From positions 62,001 through 126,000 of the forward strand of contig NZ_BMZO01000001.1 in NCBI RefSeq assembly GCF_014652835.1: 64,000 nucleotides of DNA, given 5' to 3'. This stretch comes from Limoniibacter endophyticus. GTDB taxonomy: Bacteria > Pseudomonadota > Alphaproteobacteria > Rhizobiales > Rhizobiaceae. Of the stretch, positions 29,569-37,691 are shown piece by piece (position 1 is the stretch's first letter; each line of letters starts with the position of its first letter). Under the pieces are notes generated by a model. It did not search any database. It saw only the letters and a list, made by a program, of their open reading frames with translations, and was not told where the DNA came from. The translations under genes were made by a program, and so were the position numbers.

Positions 29569-30876
29569 TCAGGCGTCGCCGAAAACGCGGCGGAAAATCG
29601 TATCGACATGTTTCGTGTGATAGCCGAGGTCGAATTTTTCGCGGATTTCAGCCTCCGAAAGCGCCGCACGAACCTCGTCGTCGCCCAGCAACTCCTCGAG
29701 GAAGTCGGCCCCTTTTTCCCACACCTTCATGGCATTGCGCTGTACCAGGCGATAGCTGTCCTCGCGAGAAACGCCAGCCTGCGTCAGTGCCAGAAGCACA
29801 CGCTGGCTCATCACAAGGCCTTTGAACTTGTTCATGTTCTTGAGCATGTTGTCGGGATAAACGACCAGCTTTTCGACAACGCCGGCCAGACGATTGAGGG
29901 CGAAATCCAGGGTAATCGTCGTATCGGGGCCGATCGCACGCTCGACGCTCGAATGGCTGATATCGCGTTCGTGCCAAAGAGCGACATTTTCCAGCGCTGG
30001 CGTCACGGACATACGAACAAGGCGCGCAAGACCTGTCAGATTTTCCGTCAGAACAGGATTGCGCTTGTGCGGCATCGCCGAGGAACCCTTCTGGCCGGGT
30101 GAGAAGAACTCTTCTGCCTCCAAAACCTCGGTGCGCTGCATATGGCGGATTTCGATGGCGACATTCTCGATCGACGACGCGATGACACCGAGAGTTGCGA
30201 AGAACATGGCGTGGCGGTCGCGAGGAATAACCTGGGTGGAGATCGGTTCCGGCTTCAGACCAAGCTTTTCGCAGACATGTTCCTCGACGCGCGGATCGAT
30301 ATTGGCAAATGTACCTACGGCGCCTGAAATCGCGCCGGTAGCGATTTCGGCGCGCGCTGCCTGAAGGCGCTTCTTGTTGCGTTCCATTTCGGCATAGAAG
30401 CGCGCAAAGGTCAGGCCCATCGTCGTTGGCTCGGCGTGGATGCCGTGGCTGCGTCCGATCCGTACCGAATCCTTGTGTTCGAAGGCTCGTTTCTTGAGCG
30501 CTGCAAGCACGCGATCCATATCTGCAAGGAGCAAATCGGCGGCACGCACGAGCTGAATATTGAGCGTTGTGTCCAACACGTCGGAAGAGGTCATCCCCTG
30601 GTGCACGAAACGGGAATCCGGCCCAATGAATTCGGCCAGGTGCGTGAGAAATGCGATGACGTCGTGTTTGGTGACGGCTTCGATCTCATCGATGCGCGCA
30701 ACATCGAACTTTGCCGTGCCGCCTTTTTCCCAGATCGTCTTCGCAGACTCTGCCGGGATGACGCCGAGTTCGGCTAGCGCATCGCAGGCATAGGCTTCAA
30801 TTTCGAACCAGATGCGGAACTTCGTTTCTGGAGACCAGATGGAGACCATCTCCGGGCGCGAATAACGAGGGATCAT
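29569..30876 (-). CDS. purB: Adenylosuccinate lyase
   Basis: Cleaves SAICAR and adenylosuccinate in purine synthesis. 435 residues. Signature GSSAMPHKRNPVLTEN (catalytic Ser loop), TSSDVLDTT, and GRSHGIHAEPTTMGL with the catalytic His. N-terminus MIPRYSRPEMVSIWSPETKF is typical. Transcribed alone, opposite to the glyoxalase gene and apart from the other pur genes. Confidence 0.97.
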   Translation of the reverse strand: MIPRYSRPEMVSIWSPETKFRIWFEIEAYACDALAELGVIPAESAKTIWEKGGTAKFDVARIDEIEAVTKHDVIAFLTHLAEFIGPDSRFVHQGMTSSDVLDTTLNIQLVRAADLLLADMDRVLAALKKRAFEHKDSVRIGRSHGIHAEPTTMGLTFARFYAEMERNKKRLQAARAEIATGAISGAVGTFANIDPRVEEHVCEKLGLKPEPISTQVIPRDRHAMFFATLGVIASSIENVAIEIRHMQRTEVLEAEEFFSPGQKGSSAMPHKRNPVLTENLTGLARLVRMSVTPALENVALWHERDISHSSVERAIGPDTTITLDFALNRLAGVVEKLVVYPDNMLKNMNKFKGLVMSQRVLLALTQAGVSREDSYRLVQRNAMKVWEKGADFLEELLGDDEVRAALSEAEIREKFDLGYHTKHVDTIFRRVFGDA

Positions 30877-30989
30877 GCTGTCAATCCTGGCAAAGGGGTG
30901 GAAAAGTTGAGCATGCCCTTAGCGCAAATTTCAGCAAATGGGAAAGCGTGCCGTACAAAAAGCATAGTGTTGCGACCAATTTCGAGACT

Positions 30990-32000
30990 TTACCTGTGCT
31001 TAAGCGATGCCCATACCGGCATTTTGTCATCGTCGAAGATTGTTGCTGCATGGACCCCGCGCGCAATCGCACGCGCCATGGTCGCGTTGGCGGCAGCGCA
31101 TAAAGGCAGGAAATCTGCGGGATCTGGTGTGATCGCGGCTTTGCCTGTCGCTATCGCGAATACGAGATCACCGTCGAACGGCGTATGAGAAGGCCATATA
31201 GCGCGCGCGAACCCATCATGTGCAGAAATGGCCAGACGCTTTGCCTGTGCCTTGGTAAGGACGGCATCCGTAGCGATGATGCCGATCGTCGTATTGGTAT
31301 TTTCAACCGGTTTTGCGTTGAACTTCGTGACGATTCGATCGGCGTTTCGCGGGTATGGCTGAGGCGCCCCAAGTCCGCCGAATTCCTCGCCGATCTCGAA
31401 AGCGTGCGCCCAGAAATACGGCGAGTCGCCAATGGTTACTGAGCCGAGAGGATTGACGGCGACCAGAGCTGAAACAGTAACTCCGTTTACGAGCACTGAA
31501 GATGCGGAGCCAAGTCCGCCCTTCAGGCCGGCCGTGAGTGCTCCGCTACCAGCGCCTACGCTGCCAAGGGTGAATTCGCTCGACGCATTCTGTGCAGCTT
31601 CGTAACCCAGTTGCCGGTAGGGCGGATGCAGGCCCCAGTCTTTATTGCCGCCGTTGGCCAGATCAAAAAGGATTGCGGCGGGTACGATCGGAACGCGGAT
31701 GCCGCCCACCTCGAAGCCGACCCCGCGGTCGCGCAACGCTGCCTGCACCCCTGATGCGGCGTCGAGACCAAAGGCAGAGCCGCCAGAAAGCACCAGCGCA
31801 TGAACATGCTCAACCGTGTTATGCGGCTCCAGCAGGTCTGTTTCACGCGTTCCGGGCGCGCCGCCCAGAACCTGAACTGCTGCAACGCATGGGTCATCGC
31901 ACAGTACAACGGTGGTACCGCTTTTGAGCGCAGGATCCTCGGCATTGCCGACCCGCAGGCCTCCGACATCGGTAAGAAGATTACGTGGACCTGCTTTCAT
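30990..32000 (-). CDS. P1-family (DmpA/S58) aminopeptidase
   Basis: 336 residues, Ntn-hydrolase-like P1 peptidase that self-cleaves ahead of a catalytic Ser; members hydrolyse N-terminal D-amino acids or beta-peptides. Typical motifs: NLLTDVGGLRVGNAED, VLSGGSAFGLDAASGVQ, DLANGGNKDWG, GSVGAGSGALTAGLKGGLGSASS (autoprocessing site region around the Gly-Ser), and TTIGIIATDAVLTKAQAKRLA. No signal peptide. Its ATG at 32000 overlaps the stop of the upstream solute-binding protein gene (ATGA), so the pair is translationally coupled. Confidence 0.9.
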   Translation of the reverse strand: MKAGPRNLLTDVGGLRVGNAEDPALKSGTTVVLCDDPCVAAVQVLGGAPGTRETDLLEPHNTVEHVHALVLSGGSAFGLDAASGVQAALRDRGVGFEVGGIRVPIVPAAILFDLANGGNKDWGLHPPYRQLGYEAAQNASSEFTLGSVGAGSGALTAGLKGGLGSASSVLVNGVTVSALVAVNPLGSVTIGDSPYFWAHAFEIGEEFGGLGAPQPYPRNADRIVTKFNAKPVENTNTTIGIIATDAVLTKAQAKRLAISAHDGFARAIWPSHTPFDGDLVFAIATGKAAITPDPADFLPLCAAANATMARAIARGVHAATIFDDDKMPVWASLKHR

Positions 32001-33064
32001 CGGTTCGCTTCCAGCGGTACAAAGCTGCTCCCATCGAAACGCAGAAGGCGATAGGCAAACAGATTGGCATCGCCTTTCGGGTCAAATTTCAGCGAACCGA
32101 GAACGGTTTCGAAAGTATGTTCGGAAAGGACATCGCGCTGCACCCCTCCGATCCGCGCAGCTTCTATCACGACTTGCGTCGCGGCGAAGGCAGGCAGAAC
32201 ATAACCTTCAATTTCAGTGCGCTGTAACGCAGCAGGAAGCGTGGCCGGCACATCTGTTTTCGGGGCTATCGCAAGCGTGCCCTCCGGCAGGGGCTGCGTA
32301 TCCTGTAAAAGGCTTTCACCGCCGGCGATTGTCAGCTCATAACCCATTTCCTCGGCATTCGCGCCGATCACGGCAATGTCGGCCCTGTCTCCTCCGATAA
32401 AAACATGTGTAGCTCCAGCCCGACGCAGGCGTGCAACGAGTGCCGCCTGGCTTTCAAGCTGCGGGCGATAGGTATCGATGAAGACGGGCTTCAATCCCGC
32501 TCCATCAGCAGCGGCGCGCAGTGGTTCTGCAAGCTCGCGACCATAAAGCGTCCCGTCGTCGACTATGGCAAAGTGTACGTCACGCCATAGGGGAAGCAGC
32601 AGGCGCGCCGCCTCTGTGGCTTCTGCATCTGTACGCGGCGCCAACCTGAAAACAGGGAAACGGGTTGCCTCGCGTCGTTCCGTAATAGAAGGCGTGCGAA
32701 TGGCAGGGGTGATGATGGGAATATTCGCGTCGCGCAACTTCGGGAGGGCCGCCAGGAGCGATTCTGTGCAAAGGAAGCCGACCACTGCGGTTGCCTGTGC
32801 GGCGACGAGTTGGTCGGCAATGGCATTTCCCGATTGTACGCTGCACTCTTCCGAAATTATTTCCGTCTCGATGGGGGAGTGCTCCGAGAGCGCTGCGCCA
32901 ACGCCAACGCGCACCTGACTTCCCAATATGCCCAGATCCCCATCCATTGGCGCGACAATGCCCAATTTTATCGATTGTGCCTGTGCAGGCATCACGGAGC
33001 CCTGCAGCGCCAGCAAAGCCGACGCACCAAGAACGATCGATAGGGATGTCAGGCTCTGGATCAT
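31997..33064 (-). CDS. Branched-chain amino acid type ABC solute-binding protein
   Basis: 355 residues from the ATG at 33064 (a TTG at 33094 is also possible). N-terminal signal peptide (GASALLALQGSVMPAQA cleaved before QSIKLGIV), then a LivK-like two-lobed periplasmic fold: KLGIVAPMDGDLGILGSQVRVGVGAAL, VVGFLCTESLLAAL, IPIITPAI, RLAPRTDAEA, YGRELAEPL, THVFIGGDRADIAVIGANAEEMGYEL and a conserved C-terminal lobe. No permease or ATPase genes adjoin it. Pairing with the P1 peptidase suggests that it handles peptides or amino acids, or acts as a sensor. Confidence 0.85.
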   Translation of the reverse strand: MIQSLTSLSIVLGASALLALQGSVMPAQAQSIKLGIVAPMDGDLGILGSQVRVGVGAALSEHSPIETEIISEECSVQSGNAIADQLVAAQATAVVGFLCTESLLAALPKLRDANIPIITPAIRTPSITERREATRFPVFRLAPRTDAEATEAARLLLPLWRDVHFAIVDDGTLYGRELAEPLRAAADGAGLKPVFIDTYRPQLESQAALVARLRRAGATHVFIGGDRADIAVIGANAEEMGYELTIAGGESLLQDTQPLPEGTLAIAPKTDVPATLPAALQRTEIEGYVLPAFAATQVVIEAARIGGVQRDVLSEHTFETVLGSLKFDPKGDANLFAYRLLRFDGSSFVPLEANR

Positions 33065-33200
33065 CTGGTCGAGCGTAGTTCGCGAGAGTTGCAATGCGGT
33101 TTAAACTCGTAAACACTGTGCCGCAACTGTTCAACTCTGCATTACGGGTGCGCGGCTTTCTCCCAGAGCCGGATTCTCCTGAAGCACCAGCGAGGCTTAA

Positions 33201-33704
33201 GTGCTGACCATGAATGAAATAGGGCCCCAGGCCTATCGCGACGCTATGGCGCGTTTCGCCGGTGCCGTTCACGTTGCAACGACGGACGGCAAAGCAGGCC
33301 GCCGCGGTACGACCGTAATCGCGGCTTGTTCCGTCTCCGATAACCCCGCAACCATACTCGTCTGCGTCAACGCCACGAGCGAAGCTAACCAGCGTTTTCT
33401 CGATAATGGCGTGTTCGCTCTCAACACCTTGAGTACGCCGCAACACGAAGTCGCCCAGGCCTTTTCCGGTATGGCGGATATTGAGCCGGAGGATCGTTTC
33501 AATATCGGAAGGTGGGACAAACTCGCCAGCGGTGCGCCGACGCTAGTCGATGCCATGGCAACTTTTGACTGCCGGTTGGTCGAAGTGAAGCGGATGCACA
33601 CGCATTTTGTACTTTTCGGCGAGGTTGTGGCCCTGCGTACCGGACAACTCATCGAGCCGCTCCTCTATCTAAACAGGACGTACAGATCTCTTTCGAAAAT
33701 ATAG
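33201..33704 (+). CDS. Flavin reductase-like domain protein
   Basis: 167 residues of the split-barrel FMN-binding family (HpaC/RutF-like): RFAGAVHVATTDGKAGRRGTTVIAACSVS (FMN-binding), PATILVCVNATSEANQRFLDNGVFALNTL and HFVLFGEVVALR. It probably reduces FMN/FAD with NAD(P)H for a monooxygenase partner that is not nearby. GTG start at 33201 with GAGG 5 bases upstream; the ATG at 33210 is an alternative. Divergent from the solute-binding protein gene. Confidence 0.85.
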   Translation: MLTMNEIGPQAYRDAMARFAGAVHVATTDGKAGRRGTTVIAACSVSDNPATILVCVNATSEANQRFLDNGVFALNTLSTPQHEVAQAFSGMADIEPEDRFNIGRWDKLASGAPTLVDAMATFDCRLVEVKRMHTHFVLFGEVVALRTGQLIEPLLYLNRTYRSLSKI

Positions 33705-34056
33705 TAAAATCAAAGGATAATGCAGATGTTCTTGAGTTTTTCGTTGTGATTCTGACTGCATTGCGGCAGGCCCACCAGAAGCTTCATGCTATACACTCTA
33801 GAACCGTATATAAGCTGAAAACGTTCTTTGCATGATCCTGCTACGAGTTATCTGAGTGACGAAATCCTTGGTATGTGTTGCCGCGATAATGCATGGAAAG
33901 CAAAGGCTTAATTTATTTTGCTAAAGAATCGATAGGGAAGTAAACGCTCGGCGATCAGAGATATATCAATCTCGTTCATCCTGAGAATTAATGGCGCGGG
34001 ACACAACACGAATTGCCCGATAGAGAATAGCAAAGAACGGAGGAAATCGCGCGCTC
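33705..34056. other. 352-base AT-rich gap
   Basis: Noticeably richer in A and T than the rest of the window. I find no credible gene, structured RNA or clear operator; the only longer frame (74 codons, minus strand) overlaps the next gene and is a shadow. It may hold promoter elements for the secreted hydrolase downstream. Confidence 0.4.
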
Positions 34057-34971
34057 ATGCCTTCATCCCGGTATTCGACGTCCGATCTGTTTGCGAGCCT
34101 GATTACTCTCGTGAAGATCGCAATTTGTGCCGCCGTCCCCTCGGTCATCTCCGTCGTTCCTGGACATGCCCAGTCTATCGCTTCCCACAAGGACAGGCTT
34201 TTTGCTTATCCGGCCATCATTTCAGAGAGTTTGAACGGCGATCACATCGTAGTCGATTACCAAGAGATGCGCGACATTAATGGCCGCGATCAGGTGCCTG
34301 AACGCCGGGTCAAGAACGTCTATGTCTCAATGGGCGTCCGTCGCCACCAAACCGAACTGCAGATCGAGACCCCGGCAGGCCCTGTGAAGCATTTCGCCAT
34401 CGGCAAACGGGAGAACGCAGCCTTTATTCTCGTTTATCTGCACGGCAAGGGTGGCAACCGTCTCCAAGGCGTGAATGATTATACGTTCGGCGGCAATTTC
34501 AACCGTCTCAAGAATATCATCGTGCAATCAAACGGACTTTATCTTGTGCCCGATTTTGCGGATTTCGAAGCGCGAGGACAAGCGCAGATCGAATCCCTCG
34601 TTGATCATTACGCAGCCGCCTCGCCACGGGCAAGAATCATCCTTGCCTGCGGTTCAATGGGCGGCGCGCTCTGCTACGGGATGGCCGACAGCGGTAAATT
34701 CACGCTGGATGGCATGGTCATGCTGGGCTCCATGTGGCACTCCGCCTATCTCAAGAGCGCCGCATTCAAAGCCAGGACGCCCATTATTTTCGCCCATGGC
34801 AGCCGCGATCCAGTGTTTGCAGTCGAGAAACAGGAAGCTTTTTTCCAGCAATTGCGGGATGCTTCGCCAGGCTATCCTACGCGTTTCATTCGTTTCGAGA
34901 CAGGAAATCACGGAACGCCCATTCGCATGATCGACTGGCGTTCGGTGCTCGGCTGGATCATGTTAAAATAA
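34057..34971 (+). CDS. Secreted alpha/beta hydrolase, unknown substrate
   Basis: 304 residues. Signal peptide with cleavage likely after PGHAQ (around residue 39). The mature part has a short beta-strand start and an alpha/beta hydrolase core: LVYLHGKGGNRLQG (oxyanion region), nucleophile Ser in ACGSMGGALCYG, acid in HGSRDPVFAVEKQ, His in TGNHGTPI near the C-terminus. The triad looks complete. The N-terminal extension (about residues 45-110) has no recognised fold. It is preceded by an AT-rich gap. Confidence 0.78.
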   Translation: MPSSRYSTSDLFASLITLVKIAICAAVPSVISVVPGHAQSIASHKDRLFAYPAIISESLNGDHIVVDYQEMRDINGRDQVPERRVKNVYVSMGVRRHQTELQIETPAGPVKHFAIGKRENAAFILVYLHGKGGNRLQGVNDYTFGGNFNRLKNIIVQSNGLYLVPDFADFEARGQAQIESLVDHYAAASPRARIILACGSMGGALCYGMADSGKFTLDGMVMLGSMWHSAYLKSAAFKARTPIIFAHGSRDPVFAVEKQEAFFQQLRDASPGYPTRFIRFETGNHGTPIRMIDWRSVLGWIMLK

Positions 34972-34988
34972 TGATCCTAAACCCCCGC

Positions 34989-35075
34989 TCAAATGAGATT
35001 TAGCCAGAGAGCAAGTGTCATCATGAATGCGCAAAGCGACATCAGGGCGGCAAGGTCGTGCATCAGATCAGCCAT
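34989..35075 (-). CDS. SOS-controlled 28-residue membrane peptide
   Basis: Small ORF not expected from standard gene callers: 28 residues starting MADLMHDLAALMSLC and ending LALWLNLI, with stop TGA at 34989-34991. A single hydrophobic helix of about 21 residues follows a short acidic start (MADLMHD), so it is probably an inner-membrane peptide. AAGGAG lies 7 bases before the ATG. The promoter region carries two perfect LexA boxes. Size, hydrophobicity and SOS control parallel SidA of Caulobacter (about 29 residues, SOS-induced division inhibitor), but I see no sequence basis for calling it a homologue. It lies between the convergent secreted-hydrolase gene and the end of the TSUP gene. Confidence 0.72.
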   Translation of the reverse strand: MADLMHDLAALMSLCAFMMTLALWLNLI

Positions 35076-35104
35076 GGAAAAGCTCCTTCATTTGCGTTGA
35101 AGGC

Positions 35105-35156
35105 AGAATGTTCCATTTATGTTCCTGCGTCAATTACAAAAGTTCTCTAAATGTTC
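35105..35156 (-). promoter_or_regulatory. SOS promoter with two LexA boxes for the 28-residue peptide
   Basis: On the minus strand the order is: GAAC-N7-GAAC box at 35142-35156, a -35 TTGACG at 35128-35133, a second GAAC-N7-GAAC box at 35110-35124 inside the 17-base spacer, and a -10-like CATTCT at 35105-35110. Both boxes match the alphaproteobacterial consensus exactly; the second would block polymerase directly. Confidence 0.78.
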
Positions 35157-35187
35157 TCATTAGTTAAGTTTCAGTAAAAAGACTAGG

Positions 35188-35967
35188 CTAGCTAAAACGG
35201 TCATATAGAATCTTTGCGGCCAGCACGGTACAGGTGACGACCAGGAGGGGCTTGATGAGGCGGCCGCCCACGCGCATTGCGAGAGTTGCACCAAGACGCG
35301 AACCAAGCATTTGGGCAATACCCATCATAAGCCCGACCTGCCAATTGATTGTGCCGGCAATGGCAAAGAAGGAGAACCCTCCGATGTTCGATGCGAAGTT
35401 GAGTAGTTTCGTATGCGCTGTCGCTTTCAGTAGCGTATAGCCAGACAGGGCAACAAAGGCGAGCATGAAGAAGGAGCCCGTTCCTGGACCGAAGAGGCCA
35501 TCATAAAAACCGATGAGTGGTACGATCGTCATGCCGAAGACGAACGGACGGAGGCGTTCCACGCGCTCAATATCCTGTGCATCCGGCTTGAATGCAAAGT
35601 AGATGGCGATGCCTATGAGCAGGATAGGCAAGAAGGCTTGCAGAACGCTTGGCGGAATAATGGTTGCAATGATCGCGCCGACAAAAGATCCCGCGAAGGA
35701 AAGAACGGCGGGCCATAGTTGCTTTCGGACATCGACGTGTCCCTTGGACGCGTAAGTGATGGTTGACATGGCCGACCCGAACATGCCCTGCACCTTGTTT
35801 GTGCCGAGCGCCTCTACAGGTGCGAAGCCCGCGATGAGCAGAGCGGGAATGGTAATAAGGCCGCCACCGCCAGCAATGGCGTCGATGAAGCCTGCAAGGA
35901 GGGCGGCGCTGAGGAGGAGAAGGAGCAACGTACCGGAGAGGTCCGCGGGCAAAAGAAATTCGAGCAT
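35188..35967 (-). CDS. TSUP (TauE/SafE) family membrane transporter
   Basis: 259 residues, about eight hydrophobic spans in two repeats. Signature GFIDAIAGGGGLITIPALLIAGFAPVEALGTNKVQGMFGSAMSTI (a classic TauE/SafE N-terminal motif) and its partner in the second half (FYDGLFGPGTGSFFMLAFVALSGYTLLKATAHTKLLNFASNIGG). These transporters export sulfite or other sulfonate/organic acids. No sulfur genes adjoin it, so the substrate is open. Downstream lies the SOS small ORF. Confidence 0.92.
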   Translation of the reverse strand: MLEFLLPADLSGTLLLLLLSAALLAGFIDAIAGGGGLITIPALLIAGFAPVEALGTNKVQGMFGSAMSTITYASKGHVDVRKQLWPAVLSFAGSFVGAIIATIIPPSVLQAFLPILLIGIAIYFAFKPDAQDIERVERLRPFVFGMTIVPLIGFYDGLFGPGTGSFFMLAFVALSGYTLLKATAHTKLLNFASNIGGFSFFAIAGTINWQVGLMMGIAQMLGSRLGATLAMRVGGRLIKPLLVVTCTVLAAKILYDRFS

Positions 35968-36059
35968 CGTGACGATCCGGCGGGCCGTTCCGCCTCAAGA
36001 AGATATAATTAACACGCTGCATTGATCACAGCGCGCGGGCCGGCACAAGGAAATTCCTT

Positions 36060-37691
36060 TCAGGCGCGCTTGACTTGCAGGCGCTGGTTCAAAGCACGCT
36101 CGAAATCAGGGGCAGCATCAACGAGCGCCTGTGCAGGTAGGCTTTGCGGTTGCATGAGAACGGTTTCCGTCGGTCCACGTTCGACGATCTTGCCCTGGTG
36201 CATGACAAGAACCTGATCGGAGATGGCACGGGCGACCGTGAGATCATGTGTGATGAAGAGATAGGCGAGGCCGAGCCGAGCGTTCAGGTCCGCGAAGAGA
36301 TCGAGAACCTGCGCGCGGATCGACACGTCCAAGGCCGAGACCGGCTCGTCGGCAACGATCAGGCGAGGGCGGGTGATGATGGCGCGCGCAATCGAGATGC
36401 GCTGGCGTTGACCGCCGGAGAATTCGTGCGGATATTTCTGCATGTCGCTTGCGGAAAGACCGACGGACGCCAGAGCTTCACGAACCATTTCACGCCGCTC
36501 CGCCTTGGCAGGCGCCCGCTCCATCAGGTGCAATGGTTCGGCAACAAGCCACTCGACCGTCCGGCGTGGATTGAATGAACCGTATGGGTCCTGAAAAACG
36601 ACCTGCATCTGTCGACGCAGCGAACGCATTTGTTCGGCGGTCGCATCAGCAAGCGACGTGCCGTCGAGCGTGATTTTGCCACCCGTCGGTCTGTCGAGGC
36701 CGAGGATCATCCTGGCAAGGGTCGATTTGCCGCAGCCAGACCGGCCAACCAGCGAGATGGACTGCCCGGGCATCATGTCGAAGCTGACGCCATCGACGGC
36801 GCGGAATTCTTTAGATTTGCTGAATAAATTGCGCGAACGCGCCGGATAGTCACGCACTACCTGATGAACATGTAAAAGTGGCTCGTCGGTCACAGATTGC
36901 ACCGGATGCGCCGGAGCGCGTTCCGGCCGATGCGCCGAGGCTTTGGCGAGCTGCGCGGTATAGGGATGATTACGCTCTCGCAAAACCCGCGGCGCATCGC
37001 CTGTTTCCTGCACGACGCCATTGCGCATGACGCAGATTGTCTCAGCCATGTCGGCCACGACCGCCAGATCGTGGGAGATCAGCATCAGTCCCATCTTGCG
37101 CTCCTCGACGAGATCACGCAGCAATTCCAGTATCTGCTTCTGCAAGACGACATCGAGCGCGGTCGTAGGCTCGTCGGCGATCAGCAGCTTGGGATTAAGC
37201 GCGCAGGCAATTGCTATGACGACACGCTGACGCTGTCCGCCCGACAGTTGATGCGGATAGGCGCTAAGGGGATATCGGCCAGTTGGCAGGCCGACCCGGT
37301 CGAGCATCTGTCTTGCCCGCTCTTCCGCGACCGTTTTTGTTTCTCGCAGATGGAGCCGAATGCCTTCAGAGACTTGTTCACCAATTGTCTTTAGGGGATT
37401 GAGCGCAGTCATCGGTTCCTGAAAAACCATGCCGATTTCACGACCGCGCAATCTGCACATGGCCGCTTCCGGCGCGCCGAGGATCTCCATCCCCTCAAGC
37501 CTGATTGAACCTGTCGTGGTGGTGCGAACCGGGAGAAGCCCCATGACGGACAGGGCCGTCATGGATTTCCCCGATCCCGATTCCCCAACGATCGCCAGCG
37601 TTCGTCCTGCCTCAACCTCCAGAGAGACTTCCTTAAGAATTGGCGCTTTTGCTATGGAAAGATTAAGGTTTTCGACTTTGAGAAGACTCAT
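36060..37691 (-). CDS. Dipeptide/oligopeptide ABC transporter, fused double ATPase
   Basis: 543 residues with two complete ABC ATPase domains in one chain. Domain 1: Walker A GESGSGKS, signature LSGGQRQR, Walker B LLIADEPTTALD. Domain 2: Walker A GRSGCGKS, signature FSGGQRQR, Walker B LIVADEPVSALD. This is the fused DppD-DppF arrangement also seen in GsiA. Its ATG overlaps the stop of the permease gene upstream (37688-37691), so the cluster is tightly coupled. Confidence 0.95.
   Translation of the reverse strand: MSLLKVENLNLSIAKAPILKEVSLEVEAGRTLAIVGESGSGKSMTALSVMGLLPVRTTTTGSIRLEGMEILGAPEAAMCRLRGREIGMVFQEPMTALNPLKTIGEQVSEGIRLHLRETKTVAEERARQMLDRVGLPTGRYPLSAYPHQLSGGQRQRVVIAIACALNPKLLIADEPTTALDVVLQKQILELLRDLVEERKMGLMLISHDLAVVADMAETICVMRNGVVQETGDAPRVLRERNHPYTAQLAKASAHRPERAPAHPVQSVTDEPLLHVHQVVRDYPARSRNLFSKSKEFRAVDGVSFDMMPGQSISLVGRSGCGKSTLARMILGLDRPTGGKITLDGTSLADATAEQMRSLRRQMQVVFQDPYGSFNPRRTVEWLVAEPLHLMERAPAKAERREMVREALASVGLSASDMQKYPHEFSGGQRQRISIARAIITRPRLIVADEPVSALDVSIRAQVLDLFADLNARLGLAYLFITHDLTVARAISDQVLVMHQGKIVERGPTETVLMQPQSLPAQALVDAAPDFERALNQRLQVKRA

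Noticed and set aside
33966-34190. 74-codon minus-strand frame
   Set aside because: Overlaps the start and signal peptide of the secreted hydrolase; no ribosome site.
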